Shown here one piece after another: positions 1 through 9,016 of a stretch of 64,000 bases of DNA; within the stretch, counting starts at the first letter, position 1; every line of letters starts with the position of its first letter. Under the pieces are notes generated by a model. It was not told where the DNA came from, made no database searches, and saw nothing but the letters and a program-made list of their open reading frames with translations. Source of the stretch: an uncultured Flavobacteriaceae bacterium (GTDB taxonomy: Bacteria; Bacteroidota; Bacteroidia; Flavobacteriales; Flavobacteriaceae); NCBI GenBank assembly GCA_947493175.1, contig CANLQD010000002.1, positions 930,001 to 994,000 of the forward strand, read 5' to 3'. The position numbers were made by a program, and so were the translations under genes.

Positions 1-391
1 CAACTTCTTCCGAAAACAGAATGCCGTGAACCGACCTGTCAAAAAGATCTTTCAATGGCTTCATGATACTTCTTCTTAAAAAGGTATCGTCAAAAAGATC
101 GTTATGAAATTGGATGGTAATCTCCCTAATATTCTTATTGGTACATTGATGTTGTTCCCAACCGTGATAAAGGCTGGGACCTACAAGCACCAGTTCTATA
201 TTGGTGATTTCCTCGATACTATCGCCAACGATTCGCTGCACTCCTTCCCCATTAATAATGAAGTTAAGCTCCATTTCCGGATGAAAATGTATAGGAAAAT
301 CGAAAAAATCCTTGGTACGATCAAAAACGAGGAAACTGTCTTCATTGGATAATGGTGTAATCTCCCGATGTATTTTTTTTAAAATATCCAT
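1..391 (-). CDS. AraC-family transcriptional regulator, N-terminal part (cut by window edge)
   Basis: An open frame starts at the ATG complementary to 389-391 and runs off the left edge with no stop, giving 130 residues. The protein begins MDILKKIHREITPLSNEDSF and contains a cupin-like stretch with FPIHFHPEMELNFIINGEG and LVLVGPSLYHGWEQ, the pattern of the sugar-sensing N-terminal domain of AraC/XylS regulators. The DNA-binding helix-turn-helix domain would lie outside the window and was not seen. The gene is divergent from the symporter and GH130 phosphorylase genes, so it probably controls them (inference). Family assignment rests on the cupin pattern alone. Confidence 0.75.
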   Translation of the reverse strand, partial: MDILKKIHREITPLSNEDSFLVFDRTKDFFDFPIHFHPEMELNFIINGEGVQRIVGDSIEEITNIELVLVGPSLYHGWEQHQCTNKNIREITIQFHNDLFDDTFLRRSIMKPLKDLFDRSVHGILFSEEV

Positions 392-465
392 TTTAAGGAA
401 TAAAATATGCTTTTTTTTGTATTTGTTTTGACAAAATATAGTTGGGACAATATTAACAAATATTT

Positions 466-473
466 TACATTTG
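466..473 (+). promoter_or_regulatory. Possible -7 promoter element for the symporter/GH130 operon
   Basis: TACATTTG fits the Bacteroidota -7 consensus TAnnTTTG and lies 106 bp before the symporter ATG, in the AT-rich divergent spacer 392-579. No well-placed TTTG -33 element is visible at the usual distance, so this is only a candidate. Confidence 0.3.
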
Positions 474-579
474 AACAATAATTTTAGTATTATTGAACTT
501 AAAGCCGTCAGAATACAAAGTTTAGCAACTGTTTTGTTTAACTTTTAAAATCAACCAATTATTATAAGGACAAAATCGT

Positions 580-2403
580 ATGCTTAAAACTATAGACATT
601 GCAATTATTTTGACATACTTGGCCGCTACGGTCATAATCGGGTTGGTGCTTCGCAAAAGAGCACAACGCAGTAAAGACGATTATTTACTTGGGGGCAAAT
701 CGATTCCCTGGTATATGCTCGGGCTTTCCAATGCTTCCGGGATGTTCGACATCTCGGGTACGATGTGGTTGGTAACCATTACGTTTGTCTACGGACTTAA
801 AAGTATCTGGATTCCTTGGCTTTGGCCTGTATTCAATCAAGTGTTTCTGATGGTATACCTATCGGCCTGGTTGCGACGCAGCAATGTTACCACCGGGGCC
901 GAATGGATTTTCTTTCGTTTTGGCGAAGGCAGGGGTGGTAGTTGGTCCCATACAGTGGTCGTTATTTTTGCTATCGTAAGTTGCCTTGGTTTCTTGGCAT
1001 ATGGCTTTATAGGTCTAGGAAAATTTGTTGAAATCTTTCTTCCTTGGGAAATTGTAGGAGCGTATGTTCCTTTTGAAATATCACCAGAATTCGTTCCTCA
1101 TTTTTATGGTACGGTGTTCACTTGCTTTGCCGTTTTTTATTCAGTATTAGGAGGAATGTCGGGTATCGTATGGACGGATTTGTTGCAATTCACCATCATG
1201 ACCGTATCGGCCTTTGCCATTGCCATTATCGCGTGGACTGCTATGGGGGAACAAACCTTGACCCTGCCCGAAGGCTGGATGGATCCTTTCTTTGGTTGGA
1301 ATCTGGATATTGACTGGACGGGCATTATCACCGAAGTCAATGACAAAATCGCTTCGGACGGCTTCTCCCTATTCGGAATTTTCTTTATGCTATGTGTCTT
1401 CAAAGGTCTTCTATCGAGTATTGCGGGGCCCGCACCGAACTACGACATGCAGAAAATCTTATCCACTAAATCGCCCAAAGAAGCGGCAAAAATGAGTGGT
1501 TTTGTATCCTTGGCCCTTATGCCTGCCCGTTATTTAATGATTGGTGGTTTTGCGGTCTTGGGACTCTTGTTTTATGATCAACTCGATTTACAACGTGCAG
1601 GACAAATAGATTTTGAACAGATATTACCTTCCGCTATTAGTCAGTTTGTACCTGTCGGACTCATGGGACTTTTGCTGGCCGGGCTGTTGGCCGCCTTTAT
1701 GTCTACTTTTGCAGGTACCCTGAATGCCGCACAGGCCTATCTGGTCAATGATATCTTTCTGCGCTATAAAAAAGACGCAAAGCCAAAACAGATCAGCGCC
1801 ATGAACTACACCAGTGGTATCGTGGTGGTAATTGTCAGTATCATCTTGGGCTTCTTTGTACAAGACGTCAATTCTATTACACAATGGATCGTATCGGCGC
1901 TTTGGGGCGGATACATCGTCTCGAATATCCTTAAATGGCACTGGTGGCGCTTTAACGGGGAAGGCTATTTTTGGGGTATGCTTTCAGGATTGGTCCCAGC
2001 CGTCCTGTTTCCATTGGTATTCAAAGAAACCTTGGAACTACACTTGTTTCCATTACTGCTCCTAATCACTACTTTGGGTTGCATCATAGGAACCTATACG
2101 GCCGGACCGACCGACGAACGAAAATTAATGGATTTCTATAAAAAAACCCGTCCATGGGGTTTTTGGAAACCGATACGAGACAAGGTAATCGCCGAAGATC
2201 CCTCCTTTAAAGAAAACAAGAAATTCAAAAAGGACATGTTCAATATTTTTATTGGCACGGCGGCACAGACGTTACTGGTCATTATTCCCTTGTATCTCGT
2301 CTTAAGGGAATACACCCCGTTACTCATTTGTTTAGGCATTTTTGCAGTATGTGCTTTCTTACTTAAAAAATTCTGGTGGGATACCCTGGACGAACAATTG
2401 TAA
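580..2403 (+). CDS. Sodium:solute symporter (SSS family), probable sugar importer
   Basis: A 607-residue multi-spanning inner-membrane protein. It begins with a hydrophobic helix, followed by the SSS-typical LLGGKSIPWYMLGLSNASGM stretch near residues 36-56, and hydrophobic segments recur to the C-terminus, compatible with the 13-15 helices of the family. Such carriers couple Na+ influx to uptake of sugars, uronates or amino acids. It is 22 bp upstream of a GH130 mannosylglucose phosphorylase on the same strand, so the likely cargo is a manno-oligosaccharide or mannosyl-glucose (inference from context). The divergent AraC-type gene is the probable regulator. Substrate cannot be read from sequence. 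Confidence 0.88.
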   Translation: MLKTIDIAIILTYLAATVIIGLVLRKRAQRSKDDYLLGGKSIPWYMLGLSNASGMFDISGTMWLVTITFVYGLKSIWIPWLWPVFNQVFLMVYLSAWLRRSNVTTGAEWIFFRFGEGRGGSWSHTVVVIFAIVSCLGFLAYGFIGLGKFVEIFLPWEIVGAYVPFEISPEFVPHFYGTVFTCFAVFYSVLGGMSGIVWTDLLQFTIMTVSAFAIAIIAWTAMGEQTLTLPEGWMDPFFGWNLDIDWTGIITEVNDKIASDGFSLFGIFFMLCVFKGLLSSIAGPAPNYDMQKILSTKSPKEAAKMSGFVSLALMPARYLMIGGFAVLGLLFYDQLDLQRAGQIDFEQILPSAISQFVPVGLMGLLLAGLLAAFMSTFAGTLNAAQAYLVNDIFLRYKKDAKPKQISAMNYTSGIVVVIVSIILGFFVQDVNSITQWIVSALWGGYIVSNILKWHWWRFNGEGYFWGMLSGLVPAVLFPLVFKETLELHLFPLLLLITTLGCIIGTYTAGPTDERKLMDFYKKTRPWGFWKPIRDKVIAEDPSFKENKKFKKDMFNIFIGTAAQTLLVIIPLYLVLREYTPLLICLGIFAVCAFLLKKFWWDTLDEQL

Positions 2404-2425
2404 AACTATATAGCAACTAATATCT

Positions 2426-3601
2426 ATGATCTCCACAAGTATAAAGAACTACGATAAGATTTTCGATAATCACAACGAACTGATCCGTCGACAAAATCCC
2501 CCTACGGAAAGTTCCAATGGTATTTTTCAACGATATCAGCACCCGATTATTACGGCGGCCCATATTCCATTGCACTGGCGTTACGACCTGAACCCAGAGA
2601 CCAATCCGTATGGACTGGAACGCATTGGTGTCAATGCGGCATTCAATGCAGGTGCCATTAAATGGAACGACAAATACGTACTTGTGGTACGTACCGAAGG
2701 TTGGGACCGAAAATCGTATTTCGCCTTTGCCGAAAGCGATAACGGAGTAGATAACTTTCGTTTCTGGGATACCCCGTTAATGATTCCACAGACCAACGAA
2801 CCCGATGTCAATGCATACGACATGCGCTTAACTTTGCATGAAGACGGATATGTATATGGTATTTTCTGCACCGAAAGAAAAGACCCTGATTCTCCAGACG
2901 GTGACACTTCTGCAGCGATTGCCAATGCAGGTATTATCCGTTCGAAAGATATGAAACAGTGGGAACGTCTCCCTGATCTTATTTCCAACTCGAAGCAACA
3001 GCGCAATGTAACGATACATCCTGAATTCGTCGATGGCAAATATGCCATATATACCAGACCCCAAGATGGTTTCATCGAGACCGGTTCAGGTGGTGGTATC
3101 GGTCTGGGATTCGTTAAGGACATGGCGTATCCCGAGGTAAAAGATGAAGTTATACTAAATCCAAAAGCCTATCATACGGTCTACGAATTGAAAAACGGAC
3201 AGGGCCCCTCCCCTATTAAAACTTCGGAGGGTTGGTTGCATTTGGCCCACGGTGTGCGCAATACTGCTGCGGGATACCGCTATGTTCTATATATGTTCAT
3301 GACCGACTTGAATGATATTACCAAAGTAATTCACCAGCCTGGAGGCTACTTCATGGCGCCAATCGATGAGGAAATGGTCGGCGATGTCGGAAATGTACTT
3401 TTCAGTAACGGCTGGATCGCCGACGATGATGGAAAGGTATTTATCTATTATGCCTCCTCGGATACCCGTATGCACGTGGCAACCTCTTCCATTCCAGTCT
3501 TGTTGGATTACTGCAAGAACACCCCAAAAGACAAGCTACATACGAACGGTTCGGTACAAAACATACTGGATCTGATAGAAAAAAATACAGGACTGTACTG
3601 A
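2426..3601 (+). CDS. GH130 4-O-beta-D-mannosyl-D-glucose phosphorylase
   Basis: A 391-residue cytoplasmic enzyme that closely follows the GH130 subfamily 1 pattern as I recall it from Bacteroides fragilis mannosylglucose phosphorylase: ITAAHIPLHWRYDLNPETNP, RIGVNAAFNAGAIKW, VNAYDMRLTLHEDG, YTRPQDGFIETGSGGGIG, WLHLAHGVRNTAAGYRYVLY and SNGWIADDDGKVFIYYASSD. Asp132 in YDMR aligns with the catalytic Asp131 of that enzyme. The reaction is phosphorolysis of beta-1,4-mannosyl-glucose to mannose-1-phosphate and glucose (EC 2.4.1.281), the last step of a beta-mannan route. Length matches the family, about 390 residues. It is 22 bp downstream of the symporter, probably one operon: import followed by phosphorolysis. 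Confidence 0.93.
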   Translation: MISTSIKNYDKIFDNHNELIRRQNPPTESSNGIFQRYQHPIITAAHIPLHWRYDLNPETNPYGLERIGVNAAFNAGAIKWNDKYVLVVRTEGWDRKSYFAFAESDNGVDNFRFWDTPLMIPQTNEPDVNAYDMRLTLHEDGYVYGIFCTERKDPDSPDGDTSAAIANAGIIRSKDMKQWERLPDLISNSKQQRNVTIHPEFVDGKYAIYTRPQDGFIETGSGGGIGLGFVKDMAYPEVKDEVILNPKAYHTVYELKNGQGPSPIKTSEGWLHLAHGVRNTAAGYRYVLYMFMTDLNDITKVIHQPGGYFMAPIDEEMVGDVGNVLFSNGWIADDDGKVFIYYASSDTRMHVATSSIPVLLDYCKNTPKDKLHTNGSVQNILDLIEKNTGLY

Positions 3602-3638
3602 TAACTGCGGTCCTTAGTAGTTGAAGTTGAGTTGTACC

Positions 3639-3671
3639 ACAGCACCTTCAAATCCCCCGTTGGGGTGCTGT
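3639..3671 (+). terminator. Hairpin terminator after the GH130 gene
   Basis: ACAGCACC (3639-3646) pairs with GGTGCTGT (3664-3671), with an internal CCCC/GGGG able to extend or compete. ATTTTAAAT follows. It lies 38 bp after the GH130 stop. The T-tract is short, so termination strength is uncertain. Confidence 0.5.
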
Positions 3672-3725
3672 ATTTTAAATACCCCTTTAACCTAGGCACA
3701 TAAGAAATACAGTAGACGGCATTTC

Positions 3726-3861
3726 AACCAAACCACCATACAATTTAAAATATGTGGGTTTTAGGAACAGAACGGAATTCTTTTTGAAAATAACGCCAGA
3801 GTAGTAATGAACAGTTGGCGGTAAACCGCTTCGCACCCCATTACAACTACAGACTGGGAAG
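3726..3861. repeat. Diverged dispersed intergenic repeat, copy A
   Basis: This segment of the gap 3602-3951 aligns with 63866-64000 over about 135 bp with small indels. Shared blocks include TGGGTTTTA, GAATTCTTTTTGAA, GGTAAACC and CAACTAC, in the same order and spacing. No open frame is preserved between copies and no transposase is adjacent, so it is a non-coding repeat of unknown kind. The remainder of the gap shows nothing else recognisable apart from the terminator at 3639-3671. Confidence 0.6.
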
Positions 3862-3951
3862 AGCGTTGCCTACTTGCTGAAAATTTGCAGAAACCGAAAG
3901 TCTTGGGTTTGTACGGTACGAACGGGTCAAAACCTTAAGAGATTCTATTAC

Positions 3952-6066
3952 TTAAAATTCCTTTATTTGTTTTAGTGCTTTTTCCACAGTTTCAACAGGA
4001 AGCTTACAGCTGCTATTTTGACAAACGTAGATAAACGTACCATCTTCGAAATAGCGGTCTTCAAAAAGGGGTAACCCGCTATCGACGTCACTACCTACAA
4101 TCAATGTATTCGGTGGCTGCTGTTGATGTAGTTCCTTGGTCAATTGCCCTGCGTTAGACCCCACGACGGCAACCTCAAAAAACGGATGACTCTCATGCAT
4201 TAAAAGTTTTGCCCAATGCCCGTAACTGGGAGCACTTCGCATAATAAAGGGTACCATGGCCGAAAGCATTTTCTTGGCACTCTCTATCATTTTGAGATCA
4301 TACATCAAATGCCCGGATCGAAAGAGGTTATGGGCCATAACGCTATTTGGTGAAGGTAATACACCATCATCTGTCTTAATAATCTTTGCGATTAAATCAT
4401 CGCTATCCGTATAACGGTACATGCCAGAGGGGTCGGCAAACTGTGTCTGGACCTTTTTTATTAATTTTTGGGAAAAATCAAGGTAGTCGACCTTCATGCT
4501 AACCGTATACAAATCCAATGAGGCCTGTATCAAAAAAGCATAATCCTCTAAAAAACCTTCCTTCCTTTTGCTCCCTTCTTTGTACGAATGCACCAAGATC
4601 CCCCCATTATAACTTGTGTTAATTAAGAAGGAAAAAATTGTTTCCGCGTTTTCTAGAAAAGTCTCGTCTCCAAATACTTTATACGCCTCTACCAATCCAC
4701 TGATCAGCATGGCGTTCCAGGAAGTGATAATTTTATCGTCGATCCTAGGGCGTATGCGTTTGTTACGGGCCTCTAAAAGTTGTTTTTTCCATCGTACCTT
4801 GGCCTTTACCAAAGCCTCCTTCGTTATTTCGTTCCGTTTTACGAAGTCTGTGTCATTCGTTATACGGTGCAACACATAGTTGTCATTTTCCCAAACGGTC
4901 TCGGGAGCAATATCGTAATAGGTTGCAAACAATTCAAAATCCTTTCCCAATATGGCTTGGAGTTCCGACTCTTTCCAGAGATAGAATTTCCCCTCTTCGC
5001 CCTCGCTATCCGCATCGATGGCTGCATAGAACCCGCCTTGTTCGTGCTGCATCTCCCTTTCTAAAAAAGCCAGGGTCTCCATGACCAATTCTTTATACGC
5101 TGGCTCCTTGAAAACAGCATATGCCCTGGAAAAAAGACCAATGGCTTGTGCATTGTCATATAGCATTTTTTCGAAATGCGGTATGTGCCACTTCGCATCG
5201 GTACTATACCGATACAATCCTCCCGCAACCTGGTCGTAAACTCCTCCCATCACAATTTGATCTAAGGTTTGTTTTACATGGGCCTTCACTTCGGGATTAT
5301 TGGTCAGCAGCGCATAATTCAATAAAAAATCAAGATTTGTAGGAATCATAAATTTCTGGGGGCCCTGATCACCACCGGCTTCTAAATCCCAAAGGGGCCT
5401 CCAATTAGCAACTCCCGATTGTAGGTTTTCTTTGGTCAAAGTCTCATAATCAGAAACCGGTTCCACCAAATTTGCTTGCGCTATTCCTTCTGCGACCATT
5501 GCGGCATATTCTTCTGCTTTGGCCGGATTCTTTATATAGAGTTCACCAATCTTAGTCAATACTTGGGTCCATTGTTCCTTGGTGTGATACGTTCCCCCAT
5601 ACAAGGGTTTCCCATTGGGCAAGGTAATTACGTTTAAAGGCCACCCACCATTCCCCGTCATAAGCTGCAAGGCAGTCATATATATATGGTCAATGTCGGG
5701 CCGTTCTTCGCGATCTACCTTAATACTTATGAAATTCGCGTTCATGATTTTGGCGACTCCTTCATCCTCAAAGGTCTCTTCTTCCATCACATGGCACCAA
5801 TGACAAGAGGAATATCCTATACTGACCAACACCAATTTATTTTCTTGTTTTGCCTGTTCAAGAGCCCCTTGGCTCCAAGGTTGCCAATTTACAGGATTGT
5901 GCGCATGCTGCAGTAGATAAGGGCTGGTTTCACCTGCCAACGCATTGGTAAACTTATGGGATGTTTGTTCTGGCTGTTGCATTTTGGGCGTTTCCTTACA
6001 GGAAAATAAGAACAACATAAGAGCAGACCATACTATTTGAAAACTACCTGAACGTAAAGACGTCAT
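3952..6066 (-). CDS. DUF255 / YyaL-type thioredoxin-domain lipoprotein
   Basis: A protein of 704 residues from the ATG at 6066. That start is preferred over one 24 bp upstream because it gives a compact signal peptide with lipobox LFLFSC (Cys23). The N-terminal domain is the DUF255 thioredoxin-like fold (residues about 36-200), with NPVNWQPW, the redox-type CHWC at 88-91 and [10 protein letters not shown]. The rest resembles an alpha/alpha-toroid as in glycosidase-like domains ([33 protein letters not shown]). This is the family of bacterial YyaL and human SPATA20. The biochemical role is unknown. It is oriented tail-to-tail with the GH130 gene and followed on the same strand by the acetylesterase gene. 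Confidence 0.9.
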   Translation of the reverse strand: MTSLRSGSFQIVWSALMLFLFSCKETPKMQQPEQTSHKFTNALAGETSPYLLQHAHNPVNWQPWSQGALEQAKQENKLVLVSIGYSSCHWCHVMEEETFEDEGVAKIMNANFISIKVDREERPDIDHIYMTALQLMTGNGGWPLNVITLPNGKPLYGGTYHTKEQWTQVLTKIGELYIKNPAKAEEYAAMVAEGIAQANLVEPVSDYETLTKENLQSGVANWRPLWDLEAGGDQGPQKFMIPTNLDFLLNYALLTNNPEVKAHVKQTLDQIVMGGVYDQVAGGLYRYSTDAKWHIPHFEKMLYDNAQAIGLFSRAYAVFKEPAYKELVMETLAFLEREMQHEQGGFYAAIDADSEGEEGKFYLWKESELQAILGKDFELFATYYDIAPETVWENDNYVLHRITNDTDFVKRNEITKEALVKAKVRWKKQLLEARNKRIRPRIDDKIITSWNAMLISGLVEAYKVFGDETFLENAETIFSFLINTSYNGGILVHSYKEGSKRKEGFLEDYAFLIQASLDLYTVSMKVDYLDFSQKLIKKVQTQFADPSGMYRYTDSDDLIAKIIKTDDGVLPSPNSVMAHNLFRSGHLMYDLKMIESAKKMLSAMVPFIMRSAPSYGHWAKLLMHESHPFFEVAVVGSNAGQLTKELHQQQPPNTLIVGSDVDSGLPLFEDRYFEDGTFIYVCQNSSCKLPVETVEKALKQIKEF

Positions 6067-6132
6067 AACATTACAATGAATCGTAAACATTCAAATTTCC
6101 GAAGCAAGCCATTTTGTTGAAAAGCTGTTGAC

Positions 6133-7512
6133 CTACTCGCTAACGAAACTTGACGCCGGAAGACCGGCGCTATTGAATAGGCTTGCCAACTTGGTATTGC
6201 CCCATGCGAAACGAACCTGTGTAGGTTCTTTCACCTTCTTGGACGATACAACCACCATATCGTCCTTAATTTTTGCCTTGGCCGGATAAAAGACTCCGTC
6301 TGCCGCGGCCACTTCGAACTGCGTTATTTTTTTGGTCTTGCTTTTTAAGCCATTGGCATGATCAAAATATACCGCTACTTTAGACCCTTCAATTTTTATT
6401 TCCCTGAACAAGGGTCCGTACACTTCCATATCGACGACTTTATAGTGTTCTTTTAGCGCGATATTCGCCAATCGAAGCCCCACATCCTGTTTGTTTTGTG
6501 GATGGATATCGTCTACCGTGGCAATATCACTCGTGACGACCATTCCAGTATCTGGAAGCTCCAGTGACTTCCGCTGTTGATTTCGCACCACAACACCTTC
6601 CTCCGGACCTCCATATTGATAGGGTGCAATCTGCACATAGTAGAAAGGAAAATTATAGCCCCAGACAGCTCGCCAACTGGTAATCATGGTAGTGAAGAGT
6701 TTTTGGTACCTCTCCCCATTGGCAGTATTCGATTCACCCTGATACCACAAGGCACCAGCAATTTTATAGGGATGTAGGGGAGCAATCATGGCATTATACA
6801 GGCTCGATGGCTCTACACTGACCCATTTATTGGGCCGTATCTTTTCGGCAGACTTGGCCAAATCCGGTTCATCTTTAAAAACATGGGACGGTGTCCAAAC
6901 CTCGGCGCTCGAGGCGCCCCAAGATGCGTCGACCATCCCGATAGGTACGTTCAACTCCCCTCGTAAACGTCTTGAAAAAAAATAGGCTACTGCGCTAAAA
7001 TCGGCCATCGTTTCCGGGGTACATGCTTCCCAGGTACCCGACACATCTTCTTGTTCAGATTTCGAGGTACGCTTGGCGACCGTGAACAAACGTATGTTCG
7101 GGTAGTTGGCCATAGCTATTTCGGAATCCGCATTGTCGATACCGCTATTGGCACTCCATTCCATATTCGATTGCCCAGAGCAAAGCCATACCTCCCCTAT
7201 CAAAACATCTTCTAAAACCACTTCATTCGAAGCTCCCGAAAATCGTATTTGAAAAGGGCCGCCCGCCTCCAAAGTTCGCACTGTAAACGACCACTTGGCG
7301 TCTACTCCGGTTTTCAATTCATAGGTTTGCCGATCCCAACCCGTATACACTTTTACCGTTTCATTGGGAGCACCCCAACCCCATAACAGAACCTCTGCGT
7401 TACGCTGAAGAACCATATGATTTGAAAAGATGTTCGGTAACTCAATATGGGCAAAAACCGTCTGTAGACCGGCAATACCGATCAACACAAAAAATAGCGG
7501 TCGTAGTTTCAT
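6133..7512 (-). CDS. Sialate O-acetylesterase-type (SASA) carbohydrate esterase
   Basis: A 459-residue secreted SGNH-fold esterase with an N-terminal signal peptide ending about FAHIE. The nucleophile motif is LCSGQSNMEW (Ser115), and WYQGESN and the late DDIHPQNKQDVG segment (Asp and His) complete the expected triad. The N-terminal 100 residues form the beta-sandwich domain usual in this family, with LPNIFSNHMVLQR. Such enzymes remove O-acetyl groups from sugars; in a plant or algal glycan context the target is more likely acetylated mannan, xylan or another hemicellulose than sialic acid (inference). It diverges from the Gfo/Idh/MocA gene across a 99-bp spacer. Confidence 0.88.
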   Translation of the reverse strand: MKLRPLFFVLIGIAGLQTVFAHIELPNIFSNHMVLQRNAEVLLWGWGAPNETVKVYTGWDRQTYELKTGVDAKWSFTVRTLEAGGPFQIRFSGASNEVVLEDVLIGEVWLCSGQSNMEWSANSGIDNADSEIAMANYPNIRLFTVAKRTSKSEQEDVSGTWEACTPETMADFSAVAYFFSRRLRGELNVPIGMVDASWGASSAEVWTPSHVFKDEPDLAKSAEKIRPNKWVSVEPSSLYNAMIAPLHPYKIAGALWYQGESNTANGERYQKLFTTMITSWRAVWGYNFPFYYVQIAPYQYGGPEEGVVVRNQQRKSLELPDTGMVVTSDIATVDDIHPQNKQDVGLRLANIALKEHYKVVDMEVYGPLFREIKIEGSKVAVYFDHANGLKSKTKKITQFEVAAADGVFYPAKAKIKDDMVVVSSKKVKEPTQVRFAWGNTKLASLFNSAGLPASSFVSE

Positions 7513-7611
7513 GCTTACTTGATTTCTATGTGATTAAATATAGTAATTTAGATAGAATAGTATGCCATACGATTTTTCAATATCTTTAGGTACTATGCAA
7601 AGTATAGGAAG

Positions 7612-8982
7612 ATGGAAAACAAAAACTTTTATATCAATCGTCGCCATTTTTTAAAGAGTGCTACCGCTGCCATGGCCCTATCCTCCTTCGGTGCCTATGG
7701 CTTGGATTTGATGCATCGGGAAAAACAACTGCGGGTAGGATTGATCGGCACCGGTTGGTATGGCAAAAGTGATCTGTTTCGGTTAATGCAAGTTGCGAAT
7801 GTTGATGTTGTTTCGCTTTGCGATGTGGATACCTACGAGCTTGCGGCAGCGGGTAAATTGGTAAGCGAGCGGCAGCAATCCAAAAAGACCCCTGCCCTCT
7901 ACGGGGATTATCGTAAAATGTTAGCGGATCAAGGTTTGGATATCGTACTTATTGGTTCACCCGATCATTGGCATGCCCTCCAAGGTATCGAAGCTATGAG
8001 GTCTGGCGCCGATGTATACCTTCAAAAGCCTATAAGTGTAGACATTCTAGAGGGGGAGGCACTGGTCGCCGCCTCAAAAAAGCATGGAAAAACCGTACAA
8101 ATCGGAACACAAAGAAGAAGTACCCCGCATTTAGTAGAAGCAAAAAAAAGTGTTATAGAAACTGGATTGCTGGGCAAAATCGCCCATGTTGAAATGTGGT
8201 GCTATTACCATATGCGTGATACAAAGAACCGCCCTACCAAACCCATACCCGATTATTTTGATTATGATTTATGGACGGGGCCGGCCCCCTTGCGGGAATT
8301 TGATGGAATTCCCCATCGCCGTTGGCGGGCCTTTATGGAATATAGCAACGGTATCGTAGGCGATATGTGCGTGCACATGCTAGATACGGTTCGATGGATG
8401 TTAGGTCTTGGATGGCCGAAACGGGTTAGTTCTACAGGAGGTATTTATGTTCAGAAAGAAGCGAAAGCCAATACCACCGACACCCAAAACGCTGTCTTTG
8501 AATTTGAAGAACTCGATTGTGTTTGGCAGCACCGAAGTTGGGGAACACCGGACAATCCCGACTACCCCTGGGCTTTTAAGATTTATGGGGAGAAAGGTAC
8601 GCTGACAGCAAGTGTTTTTAAATACGATTTCACCCCTGTTGAAAAAGGCAAAAGTATACATCGAAAAGTAGGCTACGAAAAAGAAAAGTACCCCGAAGAT
8701 CTAGTCGAAAAGGACATTGAATTGCACACCGCCCCGGCCACCCGTATGCACATGTTGGATTTTTTGGCAGCAATCGATCAAAATACCCCTCCTGTGGCGA
8801 ATATCAACGAGGGACATATTTCTACGGCAAGTTGTATTCTTGCCAATATGGCGATGGATCTTAAAAGACCCTTATGCTATAACCCTTCCGAAAAAATAAT
8901 CGTAGACGACCCCGAAGCAACGAAACTTTTAAAGCGCTCCTATCGGGAGGGATGGGAACATCCTGCAAATGAGGCGTTTTGA
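7612..8982 (+). CDS. Gfo/Idh/MocA-family oxidoreductase with Tat signal
   Basis: A 456-residue protein. It starts with a twin-arginine export signal (INRRHFLKS at 8-16, then a hydrophobic stretch), so it probably acts in the periplasm. The NAD(P)-binding Rossmann motif GLIGTGWYGKSD follows, then SPDHWHALQGIEAM and LQKPISVD, the substrate-side motif where EKP is more usual. Related exported proteins of Bacteroidota and Planctomycetota are common beside sulfatases and glycan-degrading enzymes; NAD-dependent glycosidase or sugar-oxidation roles have been suggested for the broader family. It lies 34 bp before the sulfatase and is likely co-transcribed. Substrate unknown. Confidence 0.9.
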   Translation: MENKNFYINRRHFLKSATAAMALSSFGAYGLDLMHREKQLRVGLIGTGWYGKSDLFRLMQVANVDVVSLCDVDTYELAAAGKLVSERQQSKKTPALYGDYRKMLADQGLDIVLIGSPDHWHALQGIEAMRSGADVYLQKPISVDILEGEALVAASKKHGKTVQIGTQRRSTPHLVEAKKSVIETGLLGKIAHVEMWCYYHMRDTKNRPTKPIPDYFDYDLWTGPAPLREFDGIPHRRWRAFMEYSNGIVGDMCVHMLDTVRWMLGLGWPKRVSSTGGIYVQKEAKANTTDTQNAVFEFEELDCVWQHRSWGTPDNPDYPWAFKIYGEKGTLTASVFKYDFTPVEKGKSIHRKVGYEKEKYPEDLVEKDIELHTAPATRMHMLDFLAAIDQNTPPVANINEGHISTASCILANMAMDLKRPLCYNPSEKIIVDDPEATKLLKRSYREGWEHPANEAF

Positions 8983-9016
8983 AAAGTCTTTGTTAAAGTT
9001 GTACAAAAGATAGCCG

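Noticed and set aside
104..352. Plus-strand open frame of 82 codons
   Set aside because: It is antisense to the cut AraC-type regulator, whose translation is continuous to the edge and shows a recognisable cupin pattern.
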